Assembly: GCA_027924585.1 (NCBI GenBank)
Contig: BSBM01000140.1
Location: 11,299,501-11,363,500, forward strand
Reading direction: 5' to 3'
From: Larix kaempferi
Lineage: Eukaryota; Streptophyta; Pinopsida; Pinales; Pinaceae
Length of the DNA stretch: 64,000 nt
The position numbers were made by a program, and so were the translations under genes. Every line of letters starts with the position of its first letter. Within the stretch, counting starts at the first letter, position 1. Shown here piece by piece: positions 42,316 to 54,295 of the stretch. The notes under the pieces are model-generated. The model did no database searches and was not told where the DNA came from. It worked only from the letters and a program-made list of their open reading frames with translations.

Positions 42316-42940
42316 TCTTGCATCATTGGAAATGAATTATGACATCAAGACATGATTCATAGTTAGGCACGTGAAATGCATGCAAGGGAAGTTACTCCTA
42401 TCATATTTCTCTTATCTTGCCATAAACCCTCAAAACATAATAGAGTAATGGTTTCCATCAAGAAACACGAGATGAAATGGAGTGAATTGGAGTGGCCAAA
42501 TATCCTTAGAATAAAATTTATATTATGCATGCTTGAAATGTACACAACATTGATAACTCACACACAAGGTGAAATTGTCTTCCAAGGCTAAAAGTATTCA
42601 TAATAATGAAAAACTAAATCAATGATAGAGAGGTTCTTCCTTGATTTTTCTCATTATTTTCCTTGAATGTTTTCTTCTTCTCCTTGGCTCCATCTTCAAT
42701 GGAATCCTCTTTCCAGTTCTCCTACATGGTGGTTAGTACTTTGGGTGGTTCTTACTACACCACAAAAATATTTATTTTGAATCCATGAGTTAATTCATGC
42801 ATGTATATGCTCTAATTTGGATGCGTAACAATTCATATGACATATTACATAGAGGGTAATAGAAAAATACACTTTTTTTATCCTCGTACCATGTGTTCTT
42901 ACTAAAAACTAGTACAAATAGTAATATTGTGCCTTTGACA
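42316..42940. other. Non-coding stretch
   Basis: If the primer site at 42943-42960 is real, this would be the leader or gag region of that minus-strand element, but no gag motif is readable. Confidence 0.35.
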
Positions 42941-42942
42941 TC

Positions 42943-44460
42943 TCCCCAACAACAATGCCAAAATGACTAGTTATTTTATCACCCTATGCAATTTAAGTGC
43001 AATAAAAGAGACTGGGTATTAATTTGTCAACTAGGGGTCAATATTGCTTGCAAAATGCCTTGCATTGTACGTGCATTCTCCAAATTTCTTGATTCACTTT
43101 GGTTTTCTATATACTTCTATGGGAAGTAATTTGCATCACTATTTAGGAAATAAATTGACATTGCATCCCTTCAGGTCTTTAGGGACTCCATGCTGGTGAC
43201 CAAATGAATGAACAATGAACAAAATATCAACAATGTTTTATTACTCCATTTGGCTATTCACTTGAAAGAAATTGCATATCTATTTTTTGGTCTCACATTT
43301 TACATGTTTACAGAGAGTTGAATCAATAGGTTAATTCCTTATCTGAAAACACGCACTTCATGAATCAAAATCTAGTTATTTCATAATTAACTCAATCACT
43401 CAAATAATGGTCCATTTACTTGAACATTGACCATGTTAATGGGAACCCTTCTATCACAAGGAAATATCCCCACGTGATCTGAGCACTTCTTCTTTTCATA
43501 AATCAAATCCCATATTGTTGGTAATCCTTGACAAAGACTAGCTATGGATTGGAAATAACATTGCAGAAAATTAAACAAAGGATTAAATATAGAATTTAAA
43601 TATGAAAAAAATGGAATTTGGAAAACACCATTAAAAATTAAATTGAAAACCAATCTAACCTATCCATTGATTTGTTCAATTAGAGTGGTCTCTAACTCTC
43701 AATAATAGGGCATTAGATTTAAACTACTACATCATAAATACAATTGATCATCACATACATTCACATAGAAAATTAGCAATCTGCAATTTAGATTTGGAAT
43801 GAGATTTCCACAAATGTGTACTCTTCGACATAATGGATAAGAGAGTGTTCTCTAATCCTCCTCCAGAATGAGTTCTGACCCCCTTTATTTATAAAGATTT
43901 AGGAGTATCCTGCATTAATACATATAACATTAAATAAAACCACAACCCTATATTTACAAAATGGATACCACTACATTGAATTTACAATCGAAGAATTATA
44001 AGGATACAGATAAATGTTGTGATATGGTATGGATATGAATATCCTCTTTGACTGGAGAGTGATTGCATTTAGCCCATGGAAAAGTATCTTAAATTCACCA
44101 TTGGAATATTCACAATGCTGAAATTTTCAGTGGTATACAATAAATACACTATTGGCACCTTCAAAAATCGTTTTAGTGGTGAAGTGGAGTTGATGATACC
44201 TTGTTAAGTTGTTCCCATGATAGCTAAAGCTTCATAATGCCGCATGAACCTCAAATTGATGCTACATGGCTAATGCCTACAAGTCCACAGTGGTATCCAT
44301 GATAACACTACACAAAACCTTCATGATTCTTAGAACAACACACCATTAGTTTGCACACATAGACAAAACATAAAGTAATATACGCTTACTTTTAAGTTCA
44401 ATCAAAAGTCAAAAAACACTCTAGCAAAAGCCCCTTAGTTACCTTGTTACACTTTTACCT
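42943..44460 (-). repeat. Candidate Tat/Athila-type primer site and LTR, decayed
   Basis: On the minus strand TGGCATTGTTGTTGGGGAG (42960-42942) resembles the tRNA-Asp primer site TGGCGCCGTTGCCGGGGAT used by the Tat and Athila gypsy clades. The internal differences are five transitions of the C-to-T or G-to-A kind. A CA dinucleotide (42965-42964), expected at an LTR end, lies three bases upstream. A TATA-like TTTATAAATAAAG with a GC-richer region after it occurs near 43890. The LTR start is not identified, so the right limit is a guess. Confidence 0.35.
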
Positions 44461-45180
44461 TATCCCATTTTACTAGTGTAGGAAATATCAATGAATATTA
44501 AGCAAACAAATAGGTAGGGAGGGAAAAAGGTAGCCAAGAATATTCCAAAAAGATGACTCATCATTTTATAATATTGATATGATATGGACTAAAAAACTCA
44601 TTTTGTAATACTTATATGTTATGGGCTTATGGTATTAGCAAGCATTTTGATTTGGTAATAAATTTGATACTGAGAAAGATTGGCATGGTAGATTTTCATG
44701 TGATTATGGAGAACCTTGTGGAAAGATTGATTGAATAACACTTATGATTGTGAAAATTTATATTAGTTATTTAAGCATGCACATAAAAAGCAAGAAACAA
44801 ATTTAATATGGAAAACCCCTAAAATTGTAAGTAGAAAATATGTCAAAAAGGATAAAAAAGATGTTGTTCGTGTGATTTATGGTTGTAGATGCTAGTTGTA
44901 TAAACAGAGAAGAGAGTTGTTTCCACCTTTGAATTCTGAGTTAAGGCCGAGACATTAAATAAGTTTATGCCTAATGAAATTCTTAATCCAATTTGTCAAA
45001 TTTTAATGAATTTATATACAAAAATTTGTTTTTTCTTACATATACATATACATTGATAGATGTTGTGACATTAACTTTATTAATGTGACGATGAATATCG
45101 CAAGAATGAGGTACGTGGCATGATCTTGATATATACTCTTGGAAAGACAAATGACCTATTTTTTTTAAGATTTTGAAATG
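44461..45180. other. Non-coding stretch
   Basis: AT-rich DNA with no gene and no clear repeat. Confidence 0.45.
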
Positions 45181-45600
45181 CATTGAGTCCTTATATTATA
45201 ATTTATGACCTGTGACATTGTAAAAAGAGTGTAAAGGAAATAAAACTCTGTATTGTATTGAGTGCTTAATTTTGGTGGGGGCTTTATCCCATTGTAGAAA
45301 GGAAGTAAATGGTGTAATTTGTAATGTATTGAGTGCGTTAACTTTGTGTAAATTGTACATTGTTTGTATTGTATTGAGTGCCCTATTATTGGTTTGTAAA
45401 AGACTTTGTGCCATTGTAAAAAGGATGTAATTTGTATTATAGTGAGTGTTTTAACTTTTGTAAAGTGTACATTGTAAAAAACGTGTAATTTGTATTGTAT
45501 TGAGTGTTTTATTTTGTTTTGGGACTTTATTCTCATTGTAAAGGTGTAAATTAATAATACGTTAGCTTTCATGTGTATTGTGTTGAGTGTCTTATTTTTT
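45181..45600. repeat. Diverged minisatellite array, left member
   Basis: The array is built around TGTATTGTATTGAGTG, ACTTTAT and CCATTGTAAAAAGGATGTAA-like blocks with an irregular period of about 40-90 bp, five to six copies. The last copies (GTGTAAATTAATAATACGTT, 45543) match the array at 59890-60110 on the other side of the 13-kb element. The 135-codon minus-strand ORF is only this array in translation. Confidence 0.8.
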
Positions 45601-46015
45601 AGGATTAAAAGAATATATCTATATATATATGGGTGTAGAGTAATGACATTGTTAGGGTTGATGTGAATTGTAGTAAGACTTTATCTCCATTGTATTAGGA
45701 CTTAATCCTTATTGTATTAATATTTTTAATTTCTATTATTTTTTCCTCTTCCCTTTTACATTGATTTTAATCTTTATTTTTTATGTTTATCTTAAGTTTA
45801 GTTTTCTTGTTATAATATTTTTTTCCTTTTCAAAAAGTCTTCATTTCCTCCATTCTTAATTTAGTGATTTTATTTCAATTTCCTTTTTATATAAACCTTT
45901 TCATAATAAGTGTTCTTAATTCCTTCCTTTACAATATTTTTTTTCATATTATTTTTTCTTTTAATAATTCTCATTATTTTCTTAACTAAAATTTGAGTAT
46001 CTATAATCAATTTTC
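45601..46015. other. AT-rich, pyrimidine-rich non-coding stretch
   Basis: The plus strand is rich in T and C with few A/G runs. A short TATA run is at 45620-45630. It is similar in composition to 59036-59780, which was adjacent to it before the 13-kb insertion. Confidence 0.5.
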
Positions 46016-46020
46016 CCCAG

Positions 46021-46615
46021 TGTCGGCATTGTATTAGTTATATTGTTATAACTTTTGTACAACATTTTGTAATAGGTTGCACATTATGTTTTGTATCAGC
46101 TTGCATAGTATTTTGTATAGTAACTTGGGCAGTAGAAATATATGTTAAGGATATGTTAAGTTAATGTATGAGACGTAAAAGTTAGTTAAGAGACAGTTGA
46201 GAAATTGGTAGTTGTCTTATATTTTGTATAAAGACTAAAAGGATACAGATGTTCTGGGTTCATTCCTATATGCAACCTATGATTGAGAATTGAATATGAA
46301 TGAATGACAGAGATTATTACCAGATGTATTGTGTTACTATGGGTGACTGAATAAGTGTGTGTTATGGTGCAATTATGTTTTTGTTATATTGCGCATGATT
46401 ATGATATTATCCATGATGATGTATTAAATGCTTGTAAGTTATGGTGATTGTATTGTTGTGGAATGCTTATCAAATCGTAGCCTTATTTTAGTCTCAGTAA
46501 TCCTTATGAGAGTCTCAACTGAGACCTTACCCTTCAAGGTATTGAAAATGCCAATTCTCATAAGAGTATTGTTGGATATGGATTTACAACCTAGGGTATG
46601 AGTTTTACACCAACA
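46021..46615 (+). repeat. 5' LTR of the 13-kb element
   Basis: 595 bp, matching 58406-59030 along its whole length. The next bases, ATTGGTTCCATTTT, should hold the primer site, but I cannot assign the tRNA. Confidence 0.9.
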
Positions 46616-46655
46616 ATTGGTTCCATTTTTTAGACTTTAAAAGGTTAGGGTTTGA

Positions 46656-48270
46656 ATGAGTATGAGTTGGAAACCCATGAGGGAGGAACTGCAAAACCAG
46701 TTGACCAACAAGGAAGACGATTTTGTGCAGAAGGAGACTCAAAACTTGAACATCAATCCTCGGCGATGGCTACAAAGGTACATTTATTCAAATGCATATA
46801 GAATTTTCTTTGTCGAATTTCCCTGTTTATTGTATGAATGGGTAAAAAGACAAGTAAAACTTAATGTGGTTTGGAGGAGTCAAGAAGTGATTGTATGGGA
46901 TCAAGAAACAAGATAGGTTGAAGAGTTTAGATAACAAGTGGATGAAGGTTATAGATTTTTGGTTCAATAGAATTAAAGGAGGGTACATTATAGAGTTTTC
47001 TAATGAGTATAACAAAGCCTTTGATTGTGCAAAGGATAAATTTGAGACAAAACCTAGGAAAAGACTGTTAGCAGAAATCCCTAGCTGGATAAAAATGTTG
47101 TTTGTCGAAAAAAGGATTATGTGCATGCAGCCGGACAGGATGGAAGAGTAAAATCCCTTGTGTTGTGGGAGGTGATGGAAAGAAGAGGGGAGAAGCGATG
47201 AAGTAGAAAAGTAGAAAGAAAGTAGAGATGGACCTGGATGAGTAGAGAAGAAGAAGAGATGAGAGAAGAAATGCATTGAAGGAATGTGTATGGAAGGTCA
47301 TAATGGATAATATAAGGAGTGATAGAAAAGATGGTGGGGAAGGGGTTTTTGCATCCAATAGGAAAAGGGACATTCCAGGGGGGCATTTAAGAGAGTGGAG
47401 CATTAGAGGAAGGTGTAATGGTGATGGAGGAAGAAGGAGATAAGCCAACAAAGAGGAATTATGTAGAATAGGGAACATCAAAGGAGGATGTGAAAGAAGA
47501 GAAGGTTAGTGACGTTGAATCCTAGTGGAGAGGATATGAGGTAGAGGAATCAAAGGAAAGCGATAGAGAATCTCAGCATAGTGATATTGTGGAGAGTCCT
47601 TCTATAGAAGAATAAGAAAATGATGAAGATATTTTGAGGATGATTAAAGTATTTGATAAATTGAGACTTGAGGATTCATCTGGATCCCAATAGAGACGAG
47701 TGTGGCACAATGGTATTGTATGACCCCCCTATTGAACCACCCCCCTCCCCATGCATGTTTTTCAAAGAGAAACAAAAATTTCATTGGAAGCAAAAGTTAG
47801 GAATAGTTTACAACAGAGATTACAAGGAGTAGGAAATCAGAGTAGAAGTAGAAGAGTGGTAAGAAGGTTGAGCATGGAAGATGTTATGACCAGTTCAATT
47901 TTGATACTTATAGTCTTTCATAGGACTGGAAGGGACTAGGCTAAACAAAATTGGTTCACTTGTGATGCAGTGTGGGCTATAAAGTAGGTAAGTAATGAGA
48001 AAGAAAATATAGCACGGATGGAAATGACATTGAGAGATCGTGCGTTGACTTGGTACATTAGGTATAAGAGTATAAATGTGTAGGGAGTTGGGCAATCATT
48101 GGATTAAATTAAGTAGGAAATGTTGAAATAGTTTCATAAACCTAAATGAGATTCTTTGTGTATAACCGAGATAAAGGAGATAAAATAATAGACTAGAGAA
48201 ATAGTCTAGGATTATGACCAAATATTTGAAATGTTTTTGGATAGGTTATCATTTGAGATTCAAGATGTGC
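46656..48270 (+). pseudogene. Gag N-terminal and core region, heavily decayed
   Basis: Pieces in changing frames include SWKPMREELQNQLTNKEDDF, VIDFWFNRIKGGYIIEFSNE, and at 48018-48072 MEMTLRDRALTWYIRYKS, which fits the conserved gag-core helix of gypsy elements (a hydrophobic run with Arg-Ala-Leu-x-Trp-Tyr). The part 47150-47700 is purine-rich and acidic (GAA/GAG/GGA codons) with many stops. The antisense ORFs at 47068-47481 are shadows of that purine-rich tract. Confidence 0.6.
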
Positions 48271-48479
48271 AACATTGAGAATGGTTCATTGTAAGATTTT
48301 TGTCACATATACGGGTTCCACTAACATAGAAAAAGGTTCTCAGACAATCTGCTGCGTTGGATATTTTGATGTGGTTGGAGTCTACCCCAAGTGGATAATC
48401 CTCAGCAGGTATGGTGTAGGTACAATCTCAACTTGCTGTATTGATTGCATAGTTCAAATACATATCAAATGGAAAATCA

Positions 48480-48990
48480 ATGCGTGAAAATTTTTGGTGT
48501 ACACTTTGTCACGTAGAAGGACACCACCGAAATGAGTGTCCTGTGATGGAAAATTATGAAACTATTGGTGCTCCGAATCTATTCCCCATAGGAATTCAAG
48601 TGAAATGGTGTGAAATTTGTAACAAATGGGGTCATGCACCTCCTCGGTGTCCAATGTTACATAAGTATAAAACGGCAATGAATACTTCGTTTTGTGATTT
48701 TTGTAAATCGGTCAAGCATGATGTCAATGGATGTCACGCATTACAATTGATGAAAGAGCATTCAGTTGATCCTTGCAAATTGCATGGAACTGAAGAGAAC
48801 ACCAAATCAAGTAGAGATGGTAGATTCCGAGGAGGTTTTAGAGACCGAGGATGAGGTTTTGGAGGAGGTGAAGACAGCCTGTTTTCTTCAACTACGAGAG
48901 CATGGACATGTAGCGTGGTTGTGTACAAATCCTATAGTTGTGTGTGTATATTATCGCAACATGGAACATAATACATAAGACTATCTAGAC
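48480..48990 (+). pseudogene. Gag nucleocapsid with five zinc knuckles
   Basis: Three complete CX2CX4HX4C knuckles lie in one frame (48480-48854): CTLCHVEGHHRNEC, CEICNKWGHAPPRC and CDFCKSVKHDVNGC. An Arg/Gly-rich linker (DGRFRGGFRDRG) follows, and after a frameshift two damaged ones: ACFLQLREHGHVAWLC, where one Cys has become Leu, and CVYYRNMEHNT, which has lost later Cys. Knuckles bind the RNA genome during packaging. The spacing between the first three is 28-29 residues. From memory, a five-knuckle nucleocapsid is shared by one plant gypsy family, so the arrangement is a family trait rather than a novelty of this copy. Confidence 0.85.
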
Positions 48991-49489
48991 TTGATACCCA
49001 AATGGGAAGAGAAAAGTCAACGCCACAATATGGTAAAAACAACACTGTGCGATGATGAAAAGTTGAAGGAACATGTCAATGTACAGATTGTGACACGAGT
49101 GGGAACCTGAATGAAAGAAGATCGTGGTAAGCAAGGTTTTGTTGAGAAGATGTTAGAAGATGTTAGAAGCTAAGATCAAGAAAGCATAAAATACATTGCC
49201 TAAGTTTGATGTTGTGTAACATAGAAATTTCATGTGCGAGGGCCAAGAAAAAGTGGAAGAAATTCAAAGCCGTGTAGAGGAAGTATTGTATGATGTTAAT
49301 AAGAGATAGAATATCAAAGTAGAGTTAGTGAATCTTTTTCTTGTTAAGGTATTGAATGATTTTTCCATAACGAAGAAACTAATATTGGTGTTGAAAAAGA
49401 TTATGGATATAAAAGAAGCAGAGATTCCCATTGATGTGCCACTACCAGAGAGGAAAGTGTATCGCATTGAGAAAATAAGAACAACATGA

Positions 49490-49860
49490 AGGGAGTTTTA
49501 GATGAAATTAGAATTGGGAGGATATGAGATGCAGGATGTCATCTTATATTTGGGATATCATGTGAACATTCTGCCAAAAAAATCTTGGGAAGTGATGGGG
49601 AAGCCTAAATTGGTGTGGTCCCCTATTCAATTGAGGTTGGATAATCAATATAGGGTATATCCAGTAGGCAGACTAGATGTTGAGGTTGGTATTGTTGGAA
49701 TTAAAACCAGAATAGGCTTCGAAGTAGGAGAAATTCTAGATGGGTCAGATCCTTATCCGACATTGTTGGGTATTGACTAGGCCTTTGAGAACAATGAGAA
49801 TTTGAATTTAAAACAAAGGACTATGTCCTTTGAGTTAGAAGAAATGAGAGTGATTACCCC
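49490..49860 (+). pseudogene. Gypsy protease, active site lost
   Basis: The frame at 49502-49780 reads GGYEMQDVILYLGYHVNILP, KKSWEVMGKPKLVWSPIQLR and DPYPTLLGID. The pattern is that of a retropepsin, with the post-active-site VNILP and the later LLGID, but the expected Asp-x-Gly-Ser is Tyr-Leu-Gly-Tyr. TAG replaces the Trp codon after LLGID, and the sequence goes on as AFENNENLNLKQRTMSFELE. Confidence 0.8.
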
Positions 49861-50280
49861 CTTAAATCCAAAGGAAAGAGAAAGATATTCAAAACCAGCA
49901 AGGGATGTGATGGATGATGGAGAAATAAAAAATATCTATAATATTACTAAGACGAAAGAGGATTATGTAAATCCTATAGCTGATGGAGAGATCAGATGGC
50001 GCAGTATTTGTTCGTTTGAAACTGACTTAAAATAACCAATGGAGAGATGGAAAAACAGATTGTATGAAGTTTGTAGTTGAAGATATGCAAGGGATGTTAA
50101 ATCTGTGCACTAGATAGGAACAAAATTATGTGATTCTCCATATTTTGATGGAACAAGAGCGGTATAATAGTTTGTAAAACAAATGGAAGTCAAAGTACTA
50201 GAACTTATGACACTCCAAACGATGGATGCAATATTAAAAGGGGTGCGTGTGCGATGGTGGGTTTTGCATAAGCATAATTT

Positions 50281-50680
50281 GGATAGATCGAACACTAGCA
50301 AGCATTGGAGAAAGAATTAAAAAATCAGTATAAAGGAATTCATGTTGCAAGAGAACACTTGTGGTTATGTGAGAAGAGGTGGAAGGAGAGAAATGTTCTT
50401 TTAGAACGGTGGGTTCATCGATTTATGCATACATTGGATACATTACCAAAGAGTTGGTATGTGAAGGGAGAACTAAGAAGGAATACAACCGATTGGAAAG
50501 AGATGGGAAATCAGTTCTATGATGTTTTTAGTTTTTCATCAAGCAAGACAAGATTGAAGGATATATTGCACAGGATCAAAATTTTGATATTTTTTGAAAA
50601 ATCGCCTAATATTTCACATAACGTGGTTTGCGCAAGACACAGAAAAATGGTACAAATGAACTAGACAATACATTGTTGGA
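50281..50680 (+). pseudogene. Gag-like segment between protease and RT
   Basis: The 119-codon frame at 50305 contains RWVHRFMHTLDTLPKSWYVK, ELRRNTTDWKEMGNQFYDVF and FSSSKTRLKDIL. The pattern HTLxTxPKxWY followed by LRRxTxxWxE is that of a retrotransposon gag core. Its place between protease and RT is unusual for gypsy elements in general. From memory it belongs to the same five-knuckle family. Whether it still acts as a capsid-like linker is unknown. Confidence 0.6.
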
Positions 50681-50793
50681 AGATTGATGAAGAGGGGCCT
50701 AAAGAAGAAGATCCTAAAAAGATAAATATTCAAGAAAGGGAAGAGGAACACGCAATACAGGATACTAGTACAAGTCAAACTACGCCAGAGTAT

Positions 50794-51620
50794 TTGCAGT
50801 CTCTTAAAACTAGGAAGTATAACATTGTTACAGAGGAACATATTAAGATGGTTGTAATTGGAGACTATTGGGATCAAGAAACAATAATATTGGTTGTAGA
50901 TTTATTGAAGGATTATGATGATTTATTTCTCAAAAGTTTTTCTGATCTGAAGGGAATTGTAGGTTCATTAGGGGAGATGAAAATTCAACTAAAACCTTAT
51001 GCAAAGCTAGTAAAAAAGAGACCGTATATATTGAACCCAAAGTATAAAGAAAAACTGCATAAAGAGATGGATAGAATGTTGGACGCAAGGATTATTTTAC
51101 CAGTGGAAGAATCTGATTGGGTTAGTCCCATGGTGTTCCAAGATAAGAAGATAGGTGGGATAAGGATTTGTGTAGATTTGAGGGATTTAAATGCAACATT
51201 CATACATGACCCATTCCCCACCCAATTCATAGATGAAGTATTATAAAATGTGGGAGGTAGAAAAGCATATTCTTTCACGAATGGATGTTGGGGTTATCTT
51301 TATGTAAATATCAGAAAAGAAGACAAAACAAAAACAACGTTTGCAACAGATTGGGGGTATTTTGCATACACGGTGATACCTTTTGGCTTAAAGAATGTGC
51401 TTGTGGGGTTTTCAAGGATTGTAGTTACAATTAAGGATTTTATGCATAAGTTCCTCGAAGTATATCTTGATTATTGGACAATGTTCATCCTTCTCAAAGA
51501 TCATGTTCAAGTATTGAGACTGATGTTAGATCAATGTAGACAATTGAAAATTTCTTTAAATTTGAAGAAGTGTGTGTTTGTACACATGTGGGAATCTTGT
51601 TAGTCCATGTGGTATGCAAG
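50794..51620 (+). pseudogene. Reverse transcriptase, catalytic box damaged
   Basis: The frame from 50794 reads DLLKDYDDLFLKSFSDLKGI, KKRPYILNPKYKEKLHKEMD, EESDWVSPMVFQDKK and IRICVDLRDLNATF, ending in a stop after DEVL. The next frame (51250-51603) continues TTFATDWGYFAYTVIPFGLK, then the catalytic box as VYLDYWTMFILL. The second Asp of Y-x-Asp-Asp has become Tyr, so the enzyme would be dead even without the stops. A frameshift at about 51600 leads into the thumb and RNase H. Confidence 0.88.
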
Positions 51621-52330
51621 GAGGGATTACTAGTTGATCCAGCCAATATTGTTGTCATAGTAAATTTTCCTGCTCCCACATTAGTGAAGGCATTGCGCGC
51701 AACACTAGGTCATACAGGATACTATAGAAAATTTATAAGGGACTATGCGAAGCTTATTATGCCACTCGAGAATTTATTAAAGAAAGAAATTAAGTATGAA
51801 TGGACTGTTGAATGTCAAGATGCATTTGACACGTTGAAATTTAAATTGGTTACTACGCCAATTCTTATTTTCCCATATTGGTTAAATATTTTTCATATGC
51901 ATGTGGATGATTATTCTATAGTATTGGGAAATGTACTTGCACATCCTGGTGAAGGAAGTATTGATCATCCCATTTAATTTGCAAACATAAAGTTGTCAGA
52001 GGAAGAAAGTAATTACACTACTATTGATCGACAAGGCCTAGCGATGGTATATGCGGTAAAAAATTCAAGCGTTATTTATTGGGAAGTTTCTTTAAATTCT
52101 TTACTAATCACTCTTCTTAAAAATATTTAGTTAATAAGCCAGTGTTGGGGGCAAGGATTTGTCGTTGGTTACTATTGTTTCAAGAATTTGATTTTGAAGT
52201 GGTGGTTAAGCCATGAAAACATAATGTGGGACAAGATCACTTATCAAGGGTTGATTTTGGTGATGTTGAAGTTAGTATTAATGATCAGTTACATGCTGCG
52301 CCTTTGTTCCTAGTGGATGTAGTACCAGAC
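51570..52330 (+). pseudogene. RT thumb and RNase H remnant
   Basis: Readable pieces are GILLVHVVCKEGLLVDPANI, RATLGHTGYYRKFIRDYAKL and VTTPILIFPYWLNIFHMHVD (start of RNase H). After a TAA near 51975 come LSEEESNYTTIDRQGLAMVY, and after a frameshift RICRWLLLFQEFDFEVVVKP and GQDHLSRVDFGDVE. The first RNase H Asp is in MHVDDYSIVLGNVLAHPGEG. The order and spacing are normal; stops and frameshifts make it non-functional. Confidence 0.85.
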
Positions 52331-52429
52331 CAATTTATAGATATTGCAACATTTTTAACGACGAGAAAGGAACCAGAGTATTATACAGTAGCACAATGAA
52401 CATAACTAGTAATAAGGAGCATGGATTAT

Positions 52430-53342
52430 TAGTTGATTGCTGGTCAACTGTATAAATTAGGGTTTGATGGGATTATGCACAGGTGTGTGATGGAACATGA
52501 GCGCGACGTATTGTAGTATGAAGCACATGAAGGAATAATAGGTGGACACAATGTTGGGAAGTTTACTGCAAGAAAATTTATATGCACAGGATTATGGTGG
52601 TCATCATCTATTCAAGAAGCAAAGGAATTCTGCAAGAAATATTGTGATGTGTGCTAGCACATGGAGAAGCCATCAACTAAGGATGAATTGTCAATATTTC
52701 CAGTTACCATGATGGAAACACTTGAAAAATGGGCAATTGATTTTATGGGACCCATTAATATGCTAGCAAAGAGAACAAGAGAAAAGTATATAATCACATC
52801 TACTAAATATTTAACACGATGGGTAGAGTAACGTTGGTGAAGTATTGTACAACAGAAACTATTGTAAGGTTTATTTTTTAGAACATTGTTATAAGGTTTG
52901 GTTGCCCCAAGGTACTAATCAATGATCAAGGATATCATTTTCTGAATGTAACTATTAGGGAATTGACATAGGAATTTATGATATATCATGAGAAAAGTAC
53001 ACCATATCATCCTCAAAAAAATGGAACCATGAAGGATTTTAACAAAGTTTCGGAGCATGCATTGATAAAGGTTTGCAACTTACAGCGCGATGACTGGGAT
53101 CAAAGGATACTAATAGTATTGTGGGATTATCATACCACTTGTAAAAGGTTGACCAAGTTCACACATTTTTTATTGGTTTATGGTAAGGAAAAAGTGATGC
53201 CTATTGAGTTTATCATATTGATCTTGCGCATCACATTGGATACAAATATGACTGATGATGAATCACTTCAAAACAGATTGAATGAATTGATGGAATTGGA
53301 GGAAGATCGAATACTTGCATGGTTTAGTCAATGGGTGGAGAA
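52430..53342 (+). pseudogene. Integrase zinc finger and core, upstream of the DNA transposon
   Basis: The HHCC region reads QLYKLGFDGIMHRCVMEHER, YEAHEGIIGGHNVGKFTARK and EFCKKYCDVC. The core begins KWAIDFMGPI (first Asp) and continues REKYIITSTKYLTRWVE. Then INDQGYHFLNVTIRELT (second Asp) and KSTPYHPQKNGTMKDF, where the catalytic Glu expected after NGT-V is lost. The frame 52978-53342 goes on with DDWDQRILIVLWDYHTT and LVYGKEKVMPIEF until the transposon starts at 53343 in the middle of a Lys codon (QWVE-K). Confidence 0.88.
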
Positions 53343-54182
53343 AACCACTTATACTATGAAACTAGAACTCGACATGGTTCTCGTTTTTATCTCTCCTAAT
53401 TTTAGTAGCTATTTTTACCTCTGTTTCAAAAAGGGTTGATACCCGTATCACACATTTTCATTTTGAGGCATTTTCTTGGGCCTTTGAATTATCTTTGTCG
53501 TAAAATATTTTTAATTTCTATTTTCAAGTGTATTTTTAGAAATTTAACAAAATAACATACATTTTTAAGCAATTTATAATGAAAAACATATACATTTTGC
53601 AATTTTTTCTATAAAATAAGACCATTTTATGGACAAAATAAGACACTTGTATTGACAAAATTGTAAAAAATCTAGAAAATAAAGACATTTAAAACCATTT
53701 TCAATGAATTTTCAGAGATTTTTTGTATAAAAATGATACTATTTCATATTATTTTCTGAAAAGTGACGATTCACATAAATTCAAGAAAACATATACCATA
53801 TATTTGTAAAAAACATATTAAAAACATTATATATAGAAATTTTTTTTCTAAAATAAAGCCTGAAAGTCAAAACATTACTAATATATCTTATCAAAAAATT
53901 GTCAAATTTAACATCAATCTAAAAAATGATAACATCAATATTCACTATAAACTATATTTGAAAAATGTTTAAAAAAATTAAAAAATATTTTTACCCCTAC
54001 CCTACCTTGTCCCTCCTCCCCTTTCGTCATAGATAAAACTAAATAGAAAAAAATTAAATACCCCCCTAACCCCCGCACACATAAAAATAAAATATAAATT
54101 ACCCCCCTAACTTAGAAATCAATAAAAACATTCAAAACAATCTAAAACCCGCCCTACACCACCATCTCCCAACCCCCCTAAA

Positions 54183-54209
54183 CTTTATATATATATATAT
54201 ATATATATA
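54183..54209. repeat. (TA)n microsatellite
   Basis: About 12 TA repeats inside the DNA transposon. Confidence 0.95.
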
Positions 54210-54295
54210 ATAAAAAAAATTAAAAAAAAATTAAAACTTACCCCTAACCCCCCTAAACTATATAATAAAAATTAAAAAAATAAAATAAAACCTAA

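Noticed and set aside
45165-45572. 135-codon minus-strand ORF
   Set aside because: Read-through of the minisatellite array; its repeated residues follow the repeat period.
47068-47481. 137-codon minus-strand ORF rich in Ser, Leu and Phe
   Set aside because: Antisense of the purine-rich acidic gag region of the 13-kb element; the composition explains the open frame.
54060-54290. CCCCCTAAC strings as interstitial telomere sequence
   Set aside because: The plant telomere unit is CCCTAAA. Here the strings are irregular (CCCCCCTAA, CCCCTAACC) and dispersed in low-complexity DNA.
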